From the NCBI RefSeq assembly GCF_000220395.1, contig NW_004086180.1:1-64000 (forward strand): a stretch of DNA of 64,000 nucleotides, given 5' to 3'. Shown here in pieces: positions 25,439 to 36,925 of this stretch; positions within the stretch are counted from its first letter, which is position 1; the number at the start of each line of letters is the position of its first letter. The translations under genes were made by a program, and so were the position numbers. This DNA comes from Ichthyophthirius multifiliis. Its lineage: Eukaryota; Ciliophora; Oligohymenophorea; Hymenostomatida. Below the pieces are notes generated by a model, which was not told the origin of the DNA, did not search any database, and worked only from the letters and a program-made list of their open reading frames with translations.

Positions 25439-28400
25439 ATGAAAAAACATACGATTGTAAATATTCCCCATAATTTATCAATACTAAAAAGTGTAAACCA
25501 TATAATATATGGAATAAAATGTTTAAAATACAATCAAAAATAAACTAAAAGTAAAAAAAAGTATTCTTTATATACAATGATGATATTAAATATTTACAAT
25601 GGCTTTCTGATAACAAAAAATACACACAATCAAGAATTCTATTAACTGATATATAATAGATACAATCTAACTATACATTAAAAAATAGAGATCCCAAAAA
25701 ACTTTTTTATATATAATCTTCTAAATATAAACTTCTTTTAGAATTTTTTTCTGAAAACGATAAAATCACATTTTAATAAGGACTTAATTTTTTTATTGAA
25801 AAAGCCTAAGAAATCGAAATAATGTAAAAAAATAAATAAAAAAATTAAAAAAATAATATTTATAAAGTGAAAAATAATAAGATTAAATAAAATATATGGC
25901 TAAGAACTTATTTTTAAATGCTGATACTGATGGAAATCGATAATTAGATTATCAAGAAATTTTTTAACTTTTAAAAAGCCTACAAATAAGTATAAATGAT
26001 AAATATTTGCGTTAAATTTTCAAATAATTTGATATAAATAAAAACGGCTAAATTGAATAAGAAGAGCTAGTTTTTATAATTAGAGATATTTCTAAAAAAA
26101 TAGAATTATAGGAAATTTTTAATAAATACTCATTATCCGGGTTTATGATGCCTGAATAATATTAATAATTTTTGAGTAAAGAATAAAAGGAATAAGTACC
26201 TATAAATAAAGTTCATGAAATATTCAAAAGCATATGTTTAGATAATAATTAATAAAATCTAAAAATAGAATTTTATTAATTTAGTAATCTTATTTTTAAT
26301 GAAAACAATAATATATTAAACCCTATGGAACAAGAAATACATTAAGTAAAATTTATTTTTTATTTATAAGTTATAATATTAAAGGATATGGATCATCCAT
26401 TGACAGATTATTTCATTAACTCATCCCATAATACATACTTAATGTCAAATTAATTAATTGGATAATCCTCTATTTAAGCATATATTAATGCTTTTTAAAA
26501 AGGTTGCAGATGTGTAGAATTAGATTGTTGGGTATCTTTAAATATATTTATATTTTCTCTAAATTAAATATATATAAAAATAGGATGGAGCAAACGATGA
26601 ACCAACAGTATATCATGGATATACATTAACATCTAAATTGCTATTTAAAGATATTTTAAATTGCGTGAATGAATATGGGTTTAAATATAGTTAATATCCT
26701 ATTATTTTATCTTTAGAAAATCATTGTACAATAAAATATTAGAAAAAAATGGCTTAGTATATGTAGGATATACTTAAAGAAAAATTGTATATAGTACCAC
26801 TTAATTGGGAATAGTTAAATGATTATAAATCTCCGAATTAATTAAGGAATATGGTTATAGTTAAAAATAAAGGGAAAGTTGATAAAATTTACTCAAATAT
26901 AGAAGAGATTAGTGATTCAGATAATGAAAACAATTGTATAAGTTAGGAAAATAAGAAAATATCTTCTAAATAGGATATAATTACATAAAATATTTAAAAA
27001 GACTAATAATATTAAAAATTAGAAAGTAATTAATCCCAAGAAAAAAATTAATCTAATATAATTTAGGATAATTATTATTCTAATAATTAAGAAATTATTA
27101 ATTTTGGATAGTAGGAAAGCTAATAGTTCACATAGGAACATAATTAATTGTTAGTCTAGGAAAAAAACTAATAGTTAGTGATAGAAGATACTAATGATTT
27201 ATAAGTGATTCCTTTAGATTTCAATGATTCTGAAGATGAAAACGAAGATGAAGATTATTTATAAGAAAATATATAATTTAAATTAATTCCTTTTTAAACT
27301 TAATAAAAAAGATGCATATAAAAAAATTTACCAATTTAATAAACATAATAAAATAATGAAGAAAATATAGCAATATAATTTTAAGAAGAAAAAAGAATAA
27401 TACATGATTATTCTGAACTATAAAAAATAAAAAATTAGAATTATGAATAAACAGACATAATAAATTAGTATTAAGTAAAAGAAAAAGAAAAAGAAGAAAC
27501 AATAAATTAATCTTATGAACAAGAGGGAAAAATATATTAATATTTAAAAGAAAGAAAGATATAATAATAGCAAGAATTATAAAAAGTAAAATAATAATAA
27601 TATTAACAAGAATAATAAAAATTAAAAAATGATTTTTAGGAAGAATAAGAAAAAATAAAATAATAACAATAACAATAGTAATACTTATCCTAAAAAGATG
27701 ACAAAACAATAAATAAATTACTATAAGAATAATAAAGAATAAAAACCTAATCATCAAAAGAATTAGATGAATATGACGATAGACTACAAAAGAACTCCAA
27801 GAAAAACAACATAAAAAAATAAAAATAAATAAAAGAATGTATAGAACTTCTCAGAGTAACTTCATTGTTTGGTTGTCATATGAGAATCGAAGATACCTAA
27901 AAAAGATGTTGGTAAATAAGTTCCATTGACGAAAGTAAAGTCGAAAAATTACTAACCACAAAACCCAAAGAACTTGTAGACATTAATAAATAAGCTTTCA
28001 CCCGTGTGTATCCAGGTGGACTAAGAATAGATTCTTCAAATTACAATCCTATAAACGGATTTTTGTCTGGCTCTTAAATAATTGCTTTGAATTTCTAAAC
28101 GAATGATTTTTTCTTGTTATTATATTTATCTATATTTTAATAAAATGGAGACATTAAATGCGGTTTTGTTTTAAAACCATAATATATGTTAAAATATGAA
28201 AAAAATCCTTAATATCCATTTATGATGAGTTAAGTAAGGAAAATTATTAAAATAAAAGTAATTAGTGCTTCCTAGTTAATTTATGAAAATTAAGACTCTG
28301 ATATTATGGATCCTTATGTGGAAGTTTCGGTTTGGGGAAGTGAATTAGATAGAGAAAACAATTAGACTAAAATCACTAATTATGTAAATAATAATGGTTT

Positions 28401-28635
28401 TCATCCAATTTTTGAGGATAATGAATTCACTTTTTAGTTCGTTTGTCCAGAAATTGCTTAAGTTATTTTTAAGGTTAAAGATAGTGATTATGGAAAAGAT
28501 GTAACTATTGGATAGTTTGCGATACCTGTTAATTGTATTAGGTAAGGATATAGGATTGTCTAGTTGAGAAATAGTTAACTTAATTTTTTCTAAAACTCGT
28601 TTATACTTGTTCATATTTAAATTATAGATTAATGA
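25439..28635 (+). CDS. Phosphoinositide-specific phospholipase C (PLC-delta-like)
   Basis: Hydrolyses PIP2 to IP3 and diacylglycerol at the plasma membrane in calcium signalling. Domains in order: PH-like (residues of about 1-130, VFFIYNDDIKYLQWLSDNKK), EF hands (NADTDGNRQLDYQEI and DINKNGQIEQEEL), X domain, long Gln/Asn/Glu linker of about 300 residues, Y domain, C2 domain (KVISASQLIYENQDSDIMDPYVEVSVWG split by an insert). X-domain active residues are intact: SSHNTYLMSNQL (His, Asn), CVELDCWDG (Glu, Asp), TVYHGYTLTSK (His), ILSLENHC (Glu). The Y domain shows FTRVYPGGLRIDSSNYNP. An intron splits ELDCW from DGAND (about 26528-26582); others lie near 25824-25868 and 26345-26385. The frame breaks at 8 A (25553-25560), cured by one A, in the PH region. 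The architecture matches the ancestral delta class. The Gln-rich X-Y linker is much longer than usual. Confidence 0.94.
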
Positions 28636-29028
28636 ATAAAATTTAAAAAAGAATAAATTTACTGAAATTTATATTAAATAAAGATTTAAAATAAAAAATA
28701 ATGAAATATTTTATAAACTTTATAAACTTATATATATTAATAAAATTTATTTTCATTTTTTTTTTTATTGTAAAAAAATAATGAGTATAAATTAATATAA
28801 AAAACTAATGTATTTTAATGAATAAAAAAATTATAATTATTTTTTTAAACTATTTAAAATTAAAAATTCTTTAATATGTATATGAAAAAATCATATTCTT
28901 GATTAACATTTTTTATTTGATTTTTAAAAATTGGTTTAGTCTTTTCTTGACATTTAAAAATTATATTTTTTTTAAATATTTTAAATAAAACGAAGAATAT
29001 ATATTTTAAAAAATAAATTAGTAAAAAA
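28636..29028. other. A/T intergenic spacer
   Basis: I see no gene or structured element. It lies between the phospholipase stop and the next start on the same strand. Confidence 0.6.
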
Positions 29029-29568
29029 ATGAATAATTAATAATTTTCAGTTTATAACAGCAATAGAAACAGTAAAAAAAATATAAATAATTTCTAAAGT
29101 CTATTAATATAAAGGTAAAGTAAATGAAATAAAAATGAATTATTTATAAAACTGTTTAAATGCAGACTTAATTCCAAATATGTCTGTATTAAATCAACTA
29201 AAAGAAATGTCTTAAAGTAAATAATTATTGAAGCAATAATTTAATAATAAATAATTATCAGGTAAAAATCAAGTAAACATAATTAATCTAAGCAATTAAA
29301 AATTAAAAGATGAAGAGATAGCACCATTTTTATATTCAATATAAGTAAAAATAAACATAAAAAAAATAGAAATTATGTATATATATTAAACAAAAAAAAA
29401 GAATAGTAAATGTATTTACCAAATAGATCTAAGTTATAATAATTTAGAAGTAATTTTTTTTTAAAAAAAATGTAAAATTTAAATAAAAAAAAAAAAAGAA
29501 GATAAATATATTTTTTGATATATTAAATAGTCATAATAAAATAAAATTAATAAATTTAGAAGGAAATA

Positions 29569-29616
<48 letters not shown>

Positions 29617-30799
29617 TTATATTTTATATTAATTTCGTCTTTATAATTAAAATATTAAGATTTTGATTAAACACTTATGTCATTATTAATAAGTTATGCT
29701 AATTCTAAAAATTAATAAATTATTTTTAATATTGTTAATAATTAAAAAAGTTCAGTTTATGTTTAATAAAGATAAGACAAAGAAAAATCATTAAAAAAAC
29801 TTACTGTTTTAAAAACTGAAAAAATAAAATAAATATATGCTAAACATATATCATAAGAAAAAAAAAATGATCCTTATTTTATGATTTTTAATGAAAAATC
29901 TAATATGATTATGAATAGAATTGATTGGCTTATCTAAATTTAATTAATTTTCAATTTAATATAAGAAAAAGGTCAAGTATTAAAATAAGATTTAATATAA
30001 CATATTTAAAAAAATATAGATGTAAAATTATATGTTTTTTATTTATTTTATTTTTTTTATATACAAAAGAATTTTAAATTATAAAATAAAGATCAATATA
30101 TAAAAGAATCTAATTAAATAGGTTTATCAGTTAAATAATTAATTAATATAATATAATCTTTTAAAAATACAAAAATTAGTTCAGAAGAACTTTTAGATTT
30201 AATAGCTAAGAAAAGATAACCAATAAAAAACAAAAGTGAAATAAATATCGAAAAAATGAGTGCAAATTATTTTATGGATAATTACAAATAAAAAAATAAA
30301 TCGAAAAATGTTTTTTCTTCTAATTCTCAATATTAAACATTAAATAATTCTTTTAATAGAAAATAAAAGATAAATTCCAATAATACTTAAACTTTAAAGT
30401 CTTAATAATAAATTGATTTTTTAGAATAAGAAGGTAATGAAACGGCAAAATTTGATAAAGAAAATTCCAAATTGTATATGAAAAATTAGAAAAAATCAAT
30501 AAAATCAAAAAGTGAATAGGATTAAATATAATTATTTTTAAATTAAATATAAAATAATAAATGTATCAACTAAAATTAAGGAAAATAATAGTTAGAATTA
30601 TCTGATATAAACCCGAACGATTCTGAATTTAGAAATTCAACATTAAATGATATGAATTTAATTTTATAATAATGTGAAAGTAAAAGAAGAATTAATACAT
30701 CTTTTTCTTTTGATGGATAAAAAAATTATTATTAAGCAGTTGAAACTAAATAATAATAAAAATAATAAAAATAAATATAAAAATTAATTATAATAATAA

Positions 30800-30857
<58 letters not shown>

Positions 30858-30978
30858 TATAAAAAATAATATAAATAATATAAATGTCTAATTTAAAAAA
30901 ATGTTAAACATAATTTTCAAAAAGTCCTTGTAAATAAATATAAAATGTAAAAAACTCTATTAAATAAAATAAATTTGA
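29029..30978 (+). CDS. Leucine-rich-repeat protein with disordered C-terminus
   Basis: Starts MNNQQFSVYNSNRN; a 28-nt intron (GTAAAAAAAATAT...TTCTAAAG) joins it to IYQYKGKVNEIKMNYLQNCL. LRR-type units follow: VNIINLSNQKLKDEEIAPFL, YQIDLSYNNLE, IKLINLEGNS, then DFDQTLMSLLISYANSKNQQ. Several short introns interrupt them, one with a (TA)n core at about 29569-29608. After about residue 230 the protein is polar and low in complexity (Lys, Asn, Gln, Ser). A (TAA)n tract at about 30802-30852 falls in the Ile register in this frame, so the true frame there is doubtful. The stop at 30976-30978 follows from the frame used. LRR arrays mediate protein binding; the partner is unknown. Confidence 0.7.
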
Positions 30979-32422
30979 TTAAATAAATTTTTATAAATAA
31001 ATTCTGAAGCAAAAAGGAAGAATTTGATTTTAATAAATTTTTAAAAAATAAGTCTTATAATTATTTACTATTAAAAATAGTTTTTCTTTATTATAATATA
31101 TTTTTTTTTTTTATTATTTATATAATAATTTTTATAGTAATTTTGTTTGTTTTTTATCTTTAAAATACTATAAGGTTTCTGATAATAAAATAATATCATT
31201 ATATTAATTTATTTTATAGTTATTTTTTTTAATAATATTTTTAAAAAAATATTTTATTTTTAAAAATTGTTTATTTTGATAATAATTACAATTTTTTATA
31301 TTAATAATGGATTAATTATTTAATTATAATAATGTATTTTAAATATATTATTATAATTATTTAAATTAAATTTTTTTATAAAAAAAATTATATTATAAGG
31401 TTTCTGATAATAAAAAAATATTATTATATTAATTTATTTTAAAGTAATTTTTTTTATAATTTTTGTTTGCTTAACATTTTATAAAATTAATAAATTTTTT
31501 AAAATTGTTTTTTTTTTGTTATAGTATATTGGTTTAAAAATAAATTTTCAATTTTTTATTTATATAATATTTGATTAAATATTTAATTTTTAATAATATA
31601 GGTATGTATGAATAATATATATTTTTTTTTTAATTTAATTTATAATTTATATTATACTATAAGGTTTCTGATAAAAAAAATATTTTTAAATAATTTATTT
31701 AAAATAATTTTTTTTTATAACTTTTTATAGAAATAAAATCTTTTATAATTATTCATTTAATAAAATCTAATATTATTTTAAAATAAATTTTTAATTATAT
31801 TTAAAAAAATATAATATAAATTAAATAAATATTTATGTATGAATTATATAAATTATTTTTTAATTTATTTTATTAATATTATTACGTCACTGATAATTAA
31901 TATATGTATATTTAATTTAAAGTAGTTTCTTTATTTTATATTTTACTTATCATTTAAAAATAAAAATCTTATGAAATTGCTTATATTTTTAAAAGAAGCA
32001 TATTATTTTAAAATAAATTTTCAATTTTTTTTAATTTGATATTTAATTAATTATTTAATTTTTAATTAAAAAAATATGTTTAAATTATATATAATATATA
32101 TTTAATACTAAATAAAAACTTTATTATAAATAAAAATTAATAAAATATTATAAACCATAATACATATAAATAAAAATTAATAATAAATATCAAAATATTC
32201 TAAAAATATATTTTAAAATAAATAATTTTTATTCTAAATTTTATTTTTAAAGTGTCTCTATATTTAAAAGTTATATATAAAATAATTTTCCTCTTATTTT
32301 TCTATAATTAGTTTTATAATTTAAAAATAAATAAAAAAAGTAATATTATTTAAATTAAAAATATTTGTCATATTAAAATTAAAAAATATAAAATTAATCT
32401 GAAAATAAGAAAATTTTACATT
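30979..32422. repeat. Non-coding region with about four diverged tandem repeats
   Basis: A shared core, TATAAGGTTTCTGATAAT, occurs at about 31167, 31392 and 31656, with a weaker relative (GTCACTGATAATTAAT) near 31884. Each is followed by the same trend (ATTAATTTATTTTAAAGTAATTTTTTTT) and then by TTTGTTT or ATATTT-rich sequence. The spacing is about 225, 264 and 228 bases, so this looks like a decayed tandem array with a unit of about 230-260 bp. It does not read as coding on either strand. From about 32050 to 32422 there is only A/T spacer. Confidence 0.75.
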
Positions 32423-33415
32423 ATGTAAGATTTTGTAAATGATATAATAAATATGGCAAGTATTTAAAGTGAAAATCAATAAATAATTGATCATAATAAT
32501 TTATTTTTTTAAGGAAATTTTAATGACAAGAATATTTCCTCAAACAGACTTCATTAAACATTTTCAAACTCTAGGAATGGTTTAGATTTTTAATTACAAA
32601 GATACTATAGTATAAACCATCATGGAGAATGTACATTTAATTAAAATAATCTCTAACTTATGCTATCTAACTAATCTAATAAAAACTCTTTTTTCTGTTT
32701 TAATAATTTAAAACCTTAATCATCTGACTAAATTAATTCTTACATATATAATAATAATATCTCTAACAAGAAAAGCGAATACGATTCATTTGAAAAATTT
32801 AATAATAACTAAGCTAATGATTTTGCAACTAATTTATTCGATAATTAATTATTAAAAGATTAAGATAATTTAAATAAAATTTAAAACAATTTTTTAGTCT
32901 AATCATAAAATTTAAATCTTCCTATAATTACTGAAATAAATTAAGAATGCAAAAGCTAAATACCCGAAAATTCCGAAGAGTCAACAAACAACAATAATTA
33001 AAGCAATTCAAAAATTTATAAATAAAAATATAGATAAAGTAGGCATAAAAATGTATTCAAAAATTTTGGAGGTGCTATAAAAAGGTTTATTTAATTTAAT
33101 CCTTATGTAAAAGAAAAAGCGAAAAGCTTTTAAGAAATTAATATATTTTATAAATGGTTACAGGATGAAATAAAGCTTATGAAAAAAGAAGATTTTATTA
33201 AAGGATGGACCACATATAAAAATGATTCTTAATAAATAAAATTATTTAAAGTTTTTTTAAGAGAATTATCCTTAGAGTTCTATGAAAATTTCGCTTTCTA
33301 GTATCTAATGAACTCAAATAAAATTAAAGACTTAGAAATACACTTAAGGTCTATTTCTACTTATATTATAGCTATTAATGATACTTCTAAATTGGAAAGA
33401 TTTAAACCATGTTGA
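32423..33415 (+). CDS. Ciliate hypothetical protein with conserved-looking C-terminal domain
   Basis: A single uninterrupted frame of 330 codons from ATG (MQDFVNDIINMASIQSENQQ) to TGA. The first 190 residues are Asn/Gln/Ser-rich and probably disordered. The last 120 look folded and basic: KNFGGAIKRFIQFNPYVKEK, INIFYKWLQDEIKLMKKEDF, KLFKVFLRELSLEFYENFAF, YLMNSNKIKDLEIHLRSIST. From memory, similar tails (FGxAxxxF ... FRxFLRxLxxxFFExxAxxYILNS) occur in many ciliate proteins without known function; this is recall, not a search. No membrane segment or catalytic motif is seen. Confidence 0.8.
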
Positions 33416-33499
33416 AATAACTTATTTATATATTCATGAATTTAAACTTTGTTTATTTATATAAATTATTATTGTAAAAAAAATAAAAATATGTTTTCC

Positions 33500-34662
33500 T
33501 TTTATTTTTCTTTTTTTATCTAAAAGATGGAATTTTATCTACTTCAATTAATTTATTAATAACTATTTTATCATCAAATCTATAATAACATTAAATGAAA
33601 AGTAGAAACTATTAATATTTTAATAATTGCCATAAATACTATTAATTTTTTATACAGTTAAATTAATTATTTTTTAATTAATAAAAATTCTCATTTCATA
33701 CTATTTAATCATTACCATAAAGCTATTTATTCTAAAATACTATTTTATTTATTTCATAATTTACAAAATTACTAATGCTTAAATTATGAGAAATATCCCG
33801 AGTCTTATCTAGACTTCTAATTAGTCCAAAATAATATCAACATTTAAATGTTCGAAAGTAACTCCAACTATATATTTAATATTCAAATCTAAAATATCTG
33901 AATATACTTAACACCAATTAAAATTTAATTATTTATTTCTCTACACATATATTTAGTTTTGAGTATTTTTTATATTTTAAATATGAACTCTAATCATTAG
34001 AAACAGCTTATATTATTAAATTAAAGGGAAATTATTAATAGTAGATAGAATTTTTTGTTTATTTTTCTATTTATTATGGTTTTTCTTTCATTTTTACACT
34101 TATTTATTTGAGTTAATTTTGTATTTATATATTTATTCCTTATAATAGTAAATTTTATTTTCGATATTTTAATAATATTTTATTTTTATGAAATATTAAA
34201 GTTATTATTTTAAATATACCAAACATTTTTTGCAATTTTTATTGGCATTTAATTGAATCCAAATTTCAAAGTAATTTTCGGCATATTTTTTTATTTAAGA
34301 GGATTATTTTAGTTATCTTTTTATAGTTTTGTTTATTTTTTTTTATGTAAATTCTCTTTATTTTTTAAAAAAATTCAAAAGGTTTTCTATAAAAATTAAA
34401 TGCATCTAATTTTAGAATTTTAATCAAATTTGATTTTTTGTTTTGTTTATCTTTTTAAATTTTAATTTTTTGTTTTTGTTTATCTTTATAAATTTTTAGA
34501 TTATTAACTATGCATTTTCTAAAAAAATAAAAATATTTAACTAATTAATAAAAACTATTAAATTTATTTTCCAACGATAAATAAATTCTTTGCAAAATAA
34601 AGGTTTGCCTATTTTAAGGGTTTATATTCAAAAACTTATAGATTAAATCGTTTTCTAGGCAT
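33500..34662 (-). pseudogene. Weak or decayed gene, identity unknown
   Basis: Minus-strand fragments read like protein but do not join into one frame. The start region is MPRKRFNLQVFEYKPLKQAN with NLYFAKNLFIVGK; a middle segment is KYAENYFEIWIQLNANKNCK; a later one is VYSDILDLNIKYIVGVTFEH; and the 3' part (SLDKTRDISHNLSISNFVNY) continues across a good intron (GTATGAAATGAG...TTAATAG). TGA codons interrupt each frame at several places. Unplaced introns could explain some breaks, so this is either a multi-intron gene or a relic. I do not recognise the family. Confidence 0.4.
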
Positions 34663-35831
34663 AATTATTAATAATTTTTATATTATTTTAAAATTTATTT
34701 ATATGTAATTTAAATATATAATACAACATATATTACTTTTAACATTATTATTATTTTTTTTTTCTGTATTTTTATTTAAAAACTTATTAAAAAAAAAGAC
34801 AAGAACTAATAATGGATTATTAAAGTATTTATTTTATTTATTAAAAAAAACAAAAAACACTTCTTAAAATATTTATTATATAATTAATACGAAAGTTAAA
34901 TTAAATAGAAAATTATTAAAAACTGTAAATATAAATTAAAGATGCTACTTATCTAAGTTTTTACATTAATTTTTATTTTTTATAATATATTTATTTATGA
35001 ATTGATTTATTTATATAAAACATTATTTCTTAATAAATTATCTGTTATTTTATTACATTGCAATATCTACGCTAATAATATTAATATTTTAATGTTTATA
35101 TTGCTTAAGTATTCAGAATAAAATATTTAAATATCATTTTATCAAAAGTATAATTAAATCATTTTTTTTTTAGTTTAATTTTTAAATAAATATATTAATA
35201 AAGTTAAAAAAGTAGTAAAATAAAACATATTAATAACATTATTTTGTTAAAAACTAATTTTTATTTATGTAAAATTTGAAAATTAAAAAATAAATGATCT
35301 TCTTAATTATTATAGCATTAAAATATCATTATTTTTATTGGTAAATTTTAATCAAAAAGATAATGATAAAAAATAGAGAAAAAAATTATAAATAATAAAA
35401 AATATTAATAGTATATATATTAATTAATAAAATTTAAATAAAATTATAACCAAATTTATTAAACTTCTATCTAATAATGTTTCTTTAATAATTTTATTAA
35501 ATTTATTTACATAAAATTAAGAGTTTTTAATAGTTTATAACTAATATTTTTTACAATTTTACGAGAATTATATTTATTTAAATTAATATTTATTAAATTA
35601 AATAAAAAAACATAATTTATAACTATTTTTTCTATTTAAAAGATTTATTTTATTTATAAAAATAATTTAAGTGAGTTATTTTTTTCTACTAAATTTTTGT
35701 TTAAATAATCAATAAATTTTCTTTTTTTATGTATAAATAACCTTATTTTTTAATGAATTGAAAAAATATTTAAAAATCAAAATAATTTAAAATAAAAAAA
35801 TAATTATACTAAATAAAAATTTACATATAAA
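34663..35831. other. Non-coding AT-rich spacer
   Basis: More than 1 kb of A/T with homopolymer runs. No reading frame or RNA is supported on either strand. Confidence 0.65.
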
Positions 35832-36888
35832 ATGGGAGGTTGTTCTGGAAAATAATAAGGAGGAAACATAAGATAAAATTAAAAATAAAATATTAAAGAA
35901 GAAGTAATAAAAGCTACAGAAAACGATAAAAATATTACAAGAAGATTTACAGTAGTATTTGCAAATATAAAAGTTAAAAATCCACCAACTATGGTAATAT
36001 AATTAATATTTTTATACAATATTTTTTATTTTAATAAAAATTAACATAAGCAAAATATTTAATTCTAAGTTAATTTTGATAACTAGCATAAATACAGTGC
36101 TTCTTTAGCTGAAAAAGATGATTATTTAAGAGTTTTATTTTATAAATAATTAAAAATTAATATATTTACTTATTAAAATATTTAATAGTGGGAAGGACAT
36201 TATGAATTTAATTATTAATCAAATGATTATAATTTAAAAGAGCATTCATTTATAATTATATATTTAAAAAATTAATTAGAAGAATTATTAGGATATATAA
36301 AGCTTAATTTATATAAAGTTGCTACAGGTCCATATCATCATGATTTGGCTGTAAAATGGACAAATCATAATAATAAAGAAAAATAAGTTTTTTTTAAATA
36401 ATAAATAAATTAAAATTCTTTATAAAATAAAAAAAAAAAGTTAAATAATTAATAAAAAAATGAAGGAAGAATAAGCTTTGATTTAAAAATGTTTTAAAAA
36501 ATAAACTTTTAAATTTCAGTCGATAATGTAATTGCCTGTTTAGAAGATCATTTAACTGATAAAGCTTATAACTTTTCATTTAGAATAATAGTAAAATATT
36601 TAATATTTATTTAAAAAAAATAAAAAAAAGACAAGTAATTCAGTATATCATAGTGAACATTCAACTAATTTTATAAATCCAGCATATAATAATTTATAAG
36701 AATTAGAATATTATGAAAATTTAAATATACAACAAGAAGATTTCAATTCCATTTTAATAAACGAAGGAATAGAAAAAAAAAATTTAAAAGTCGAATAATA
36801 TAATAAAAACCATTTAAATGAATCTCGATTAAAAAATGAATCTGTTTAACTTATAAAGTAAATATATATATTTTTATAAAAGAAATAA

Positions 36889-36925
<37 letters not shown>

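Noticed and set aside
27278-27757. 159-codon minus-strand standard-code frame with many Ile, Leu and Phe
   Set aside because: It is the antisense of the Gln/Glu-rich X-Y linker of the phospholipase gene, whose sense frame has clear flanking domains.
31130-31960. CRISPR-like array at the repeated TATAAGGTTTCTGATAAT core
   Set aside because: The genome is eukaryotic, the spacing is over 200 bp, and flanks are diverged copies of each other rather than unique spacers.
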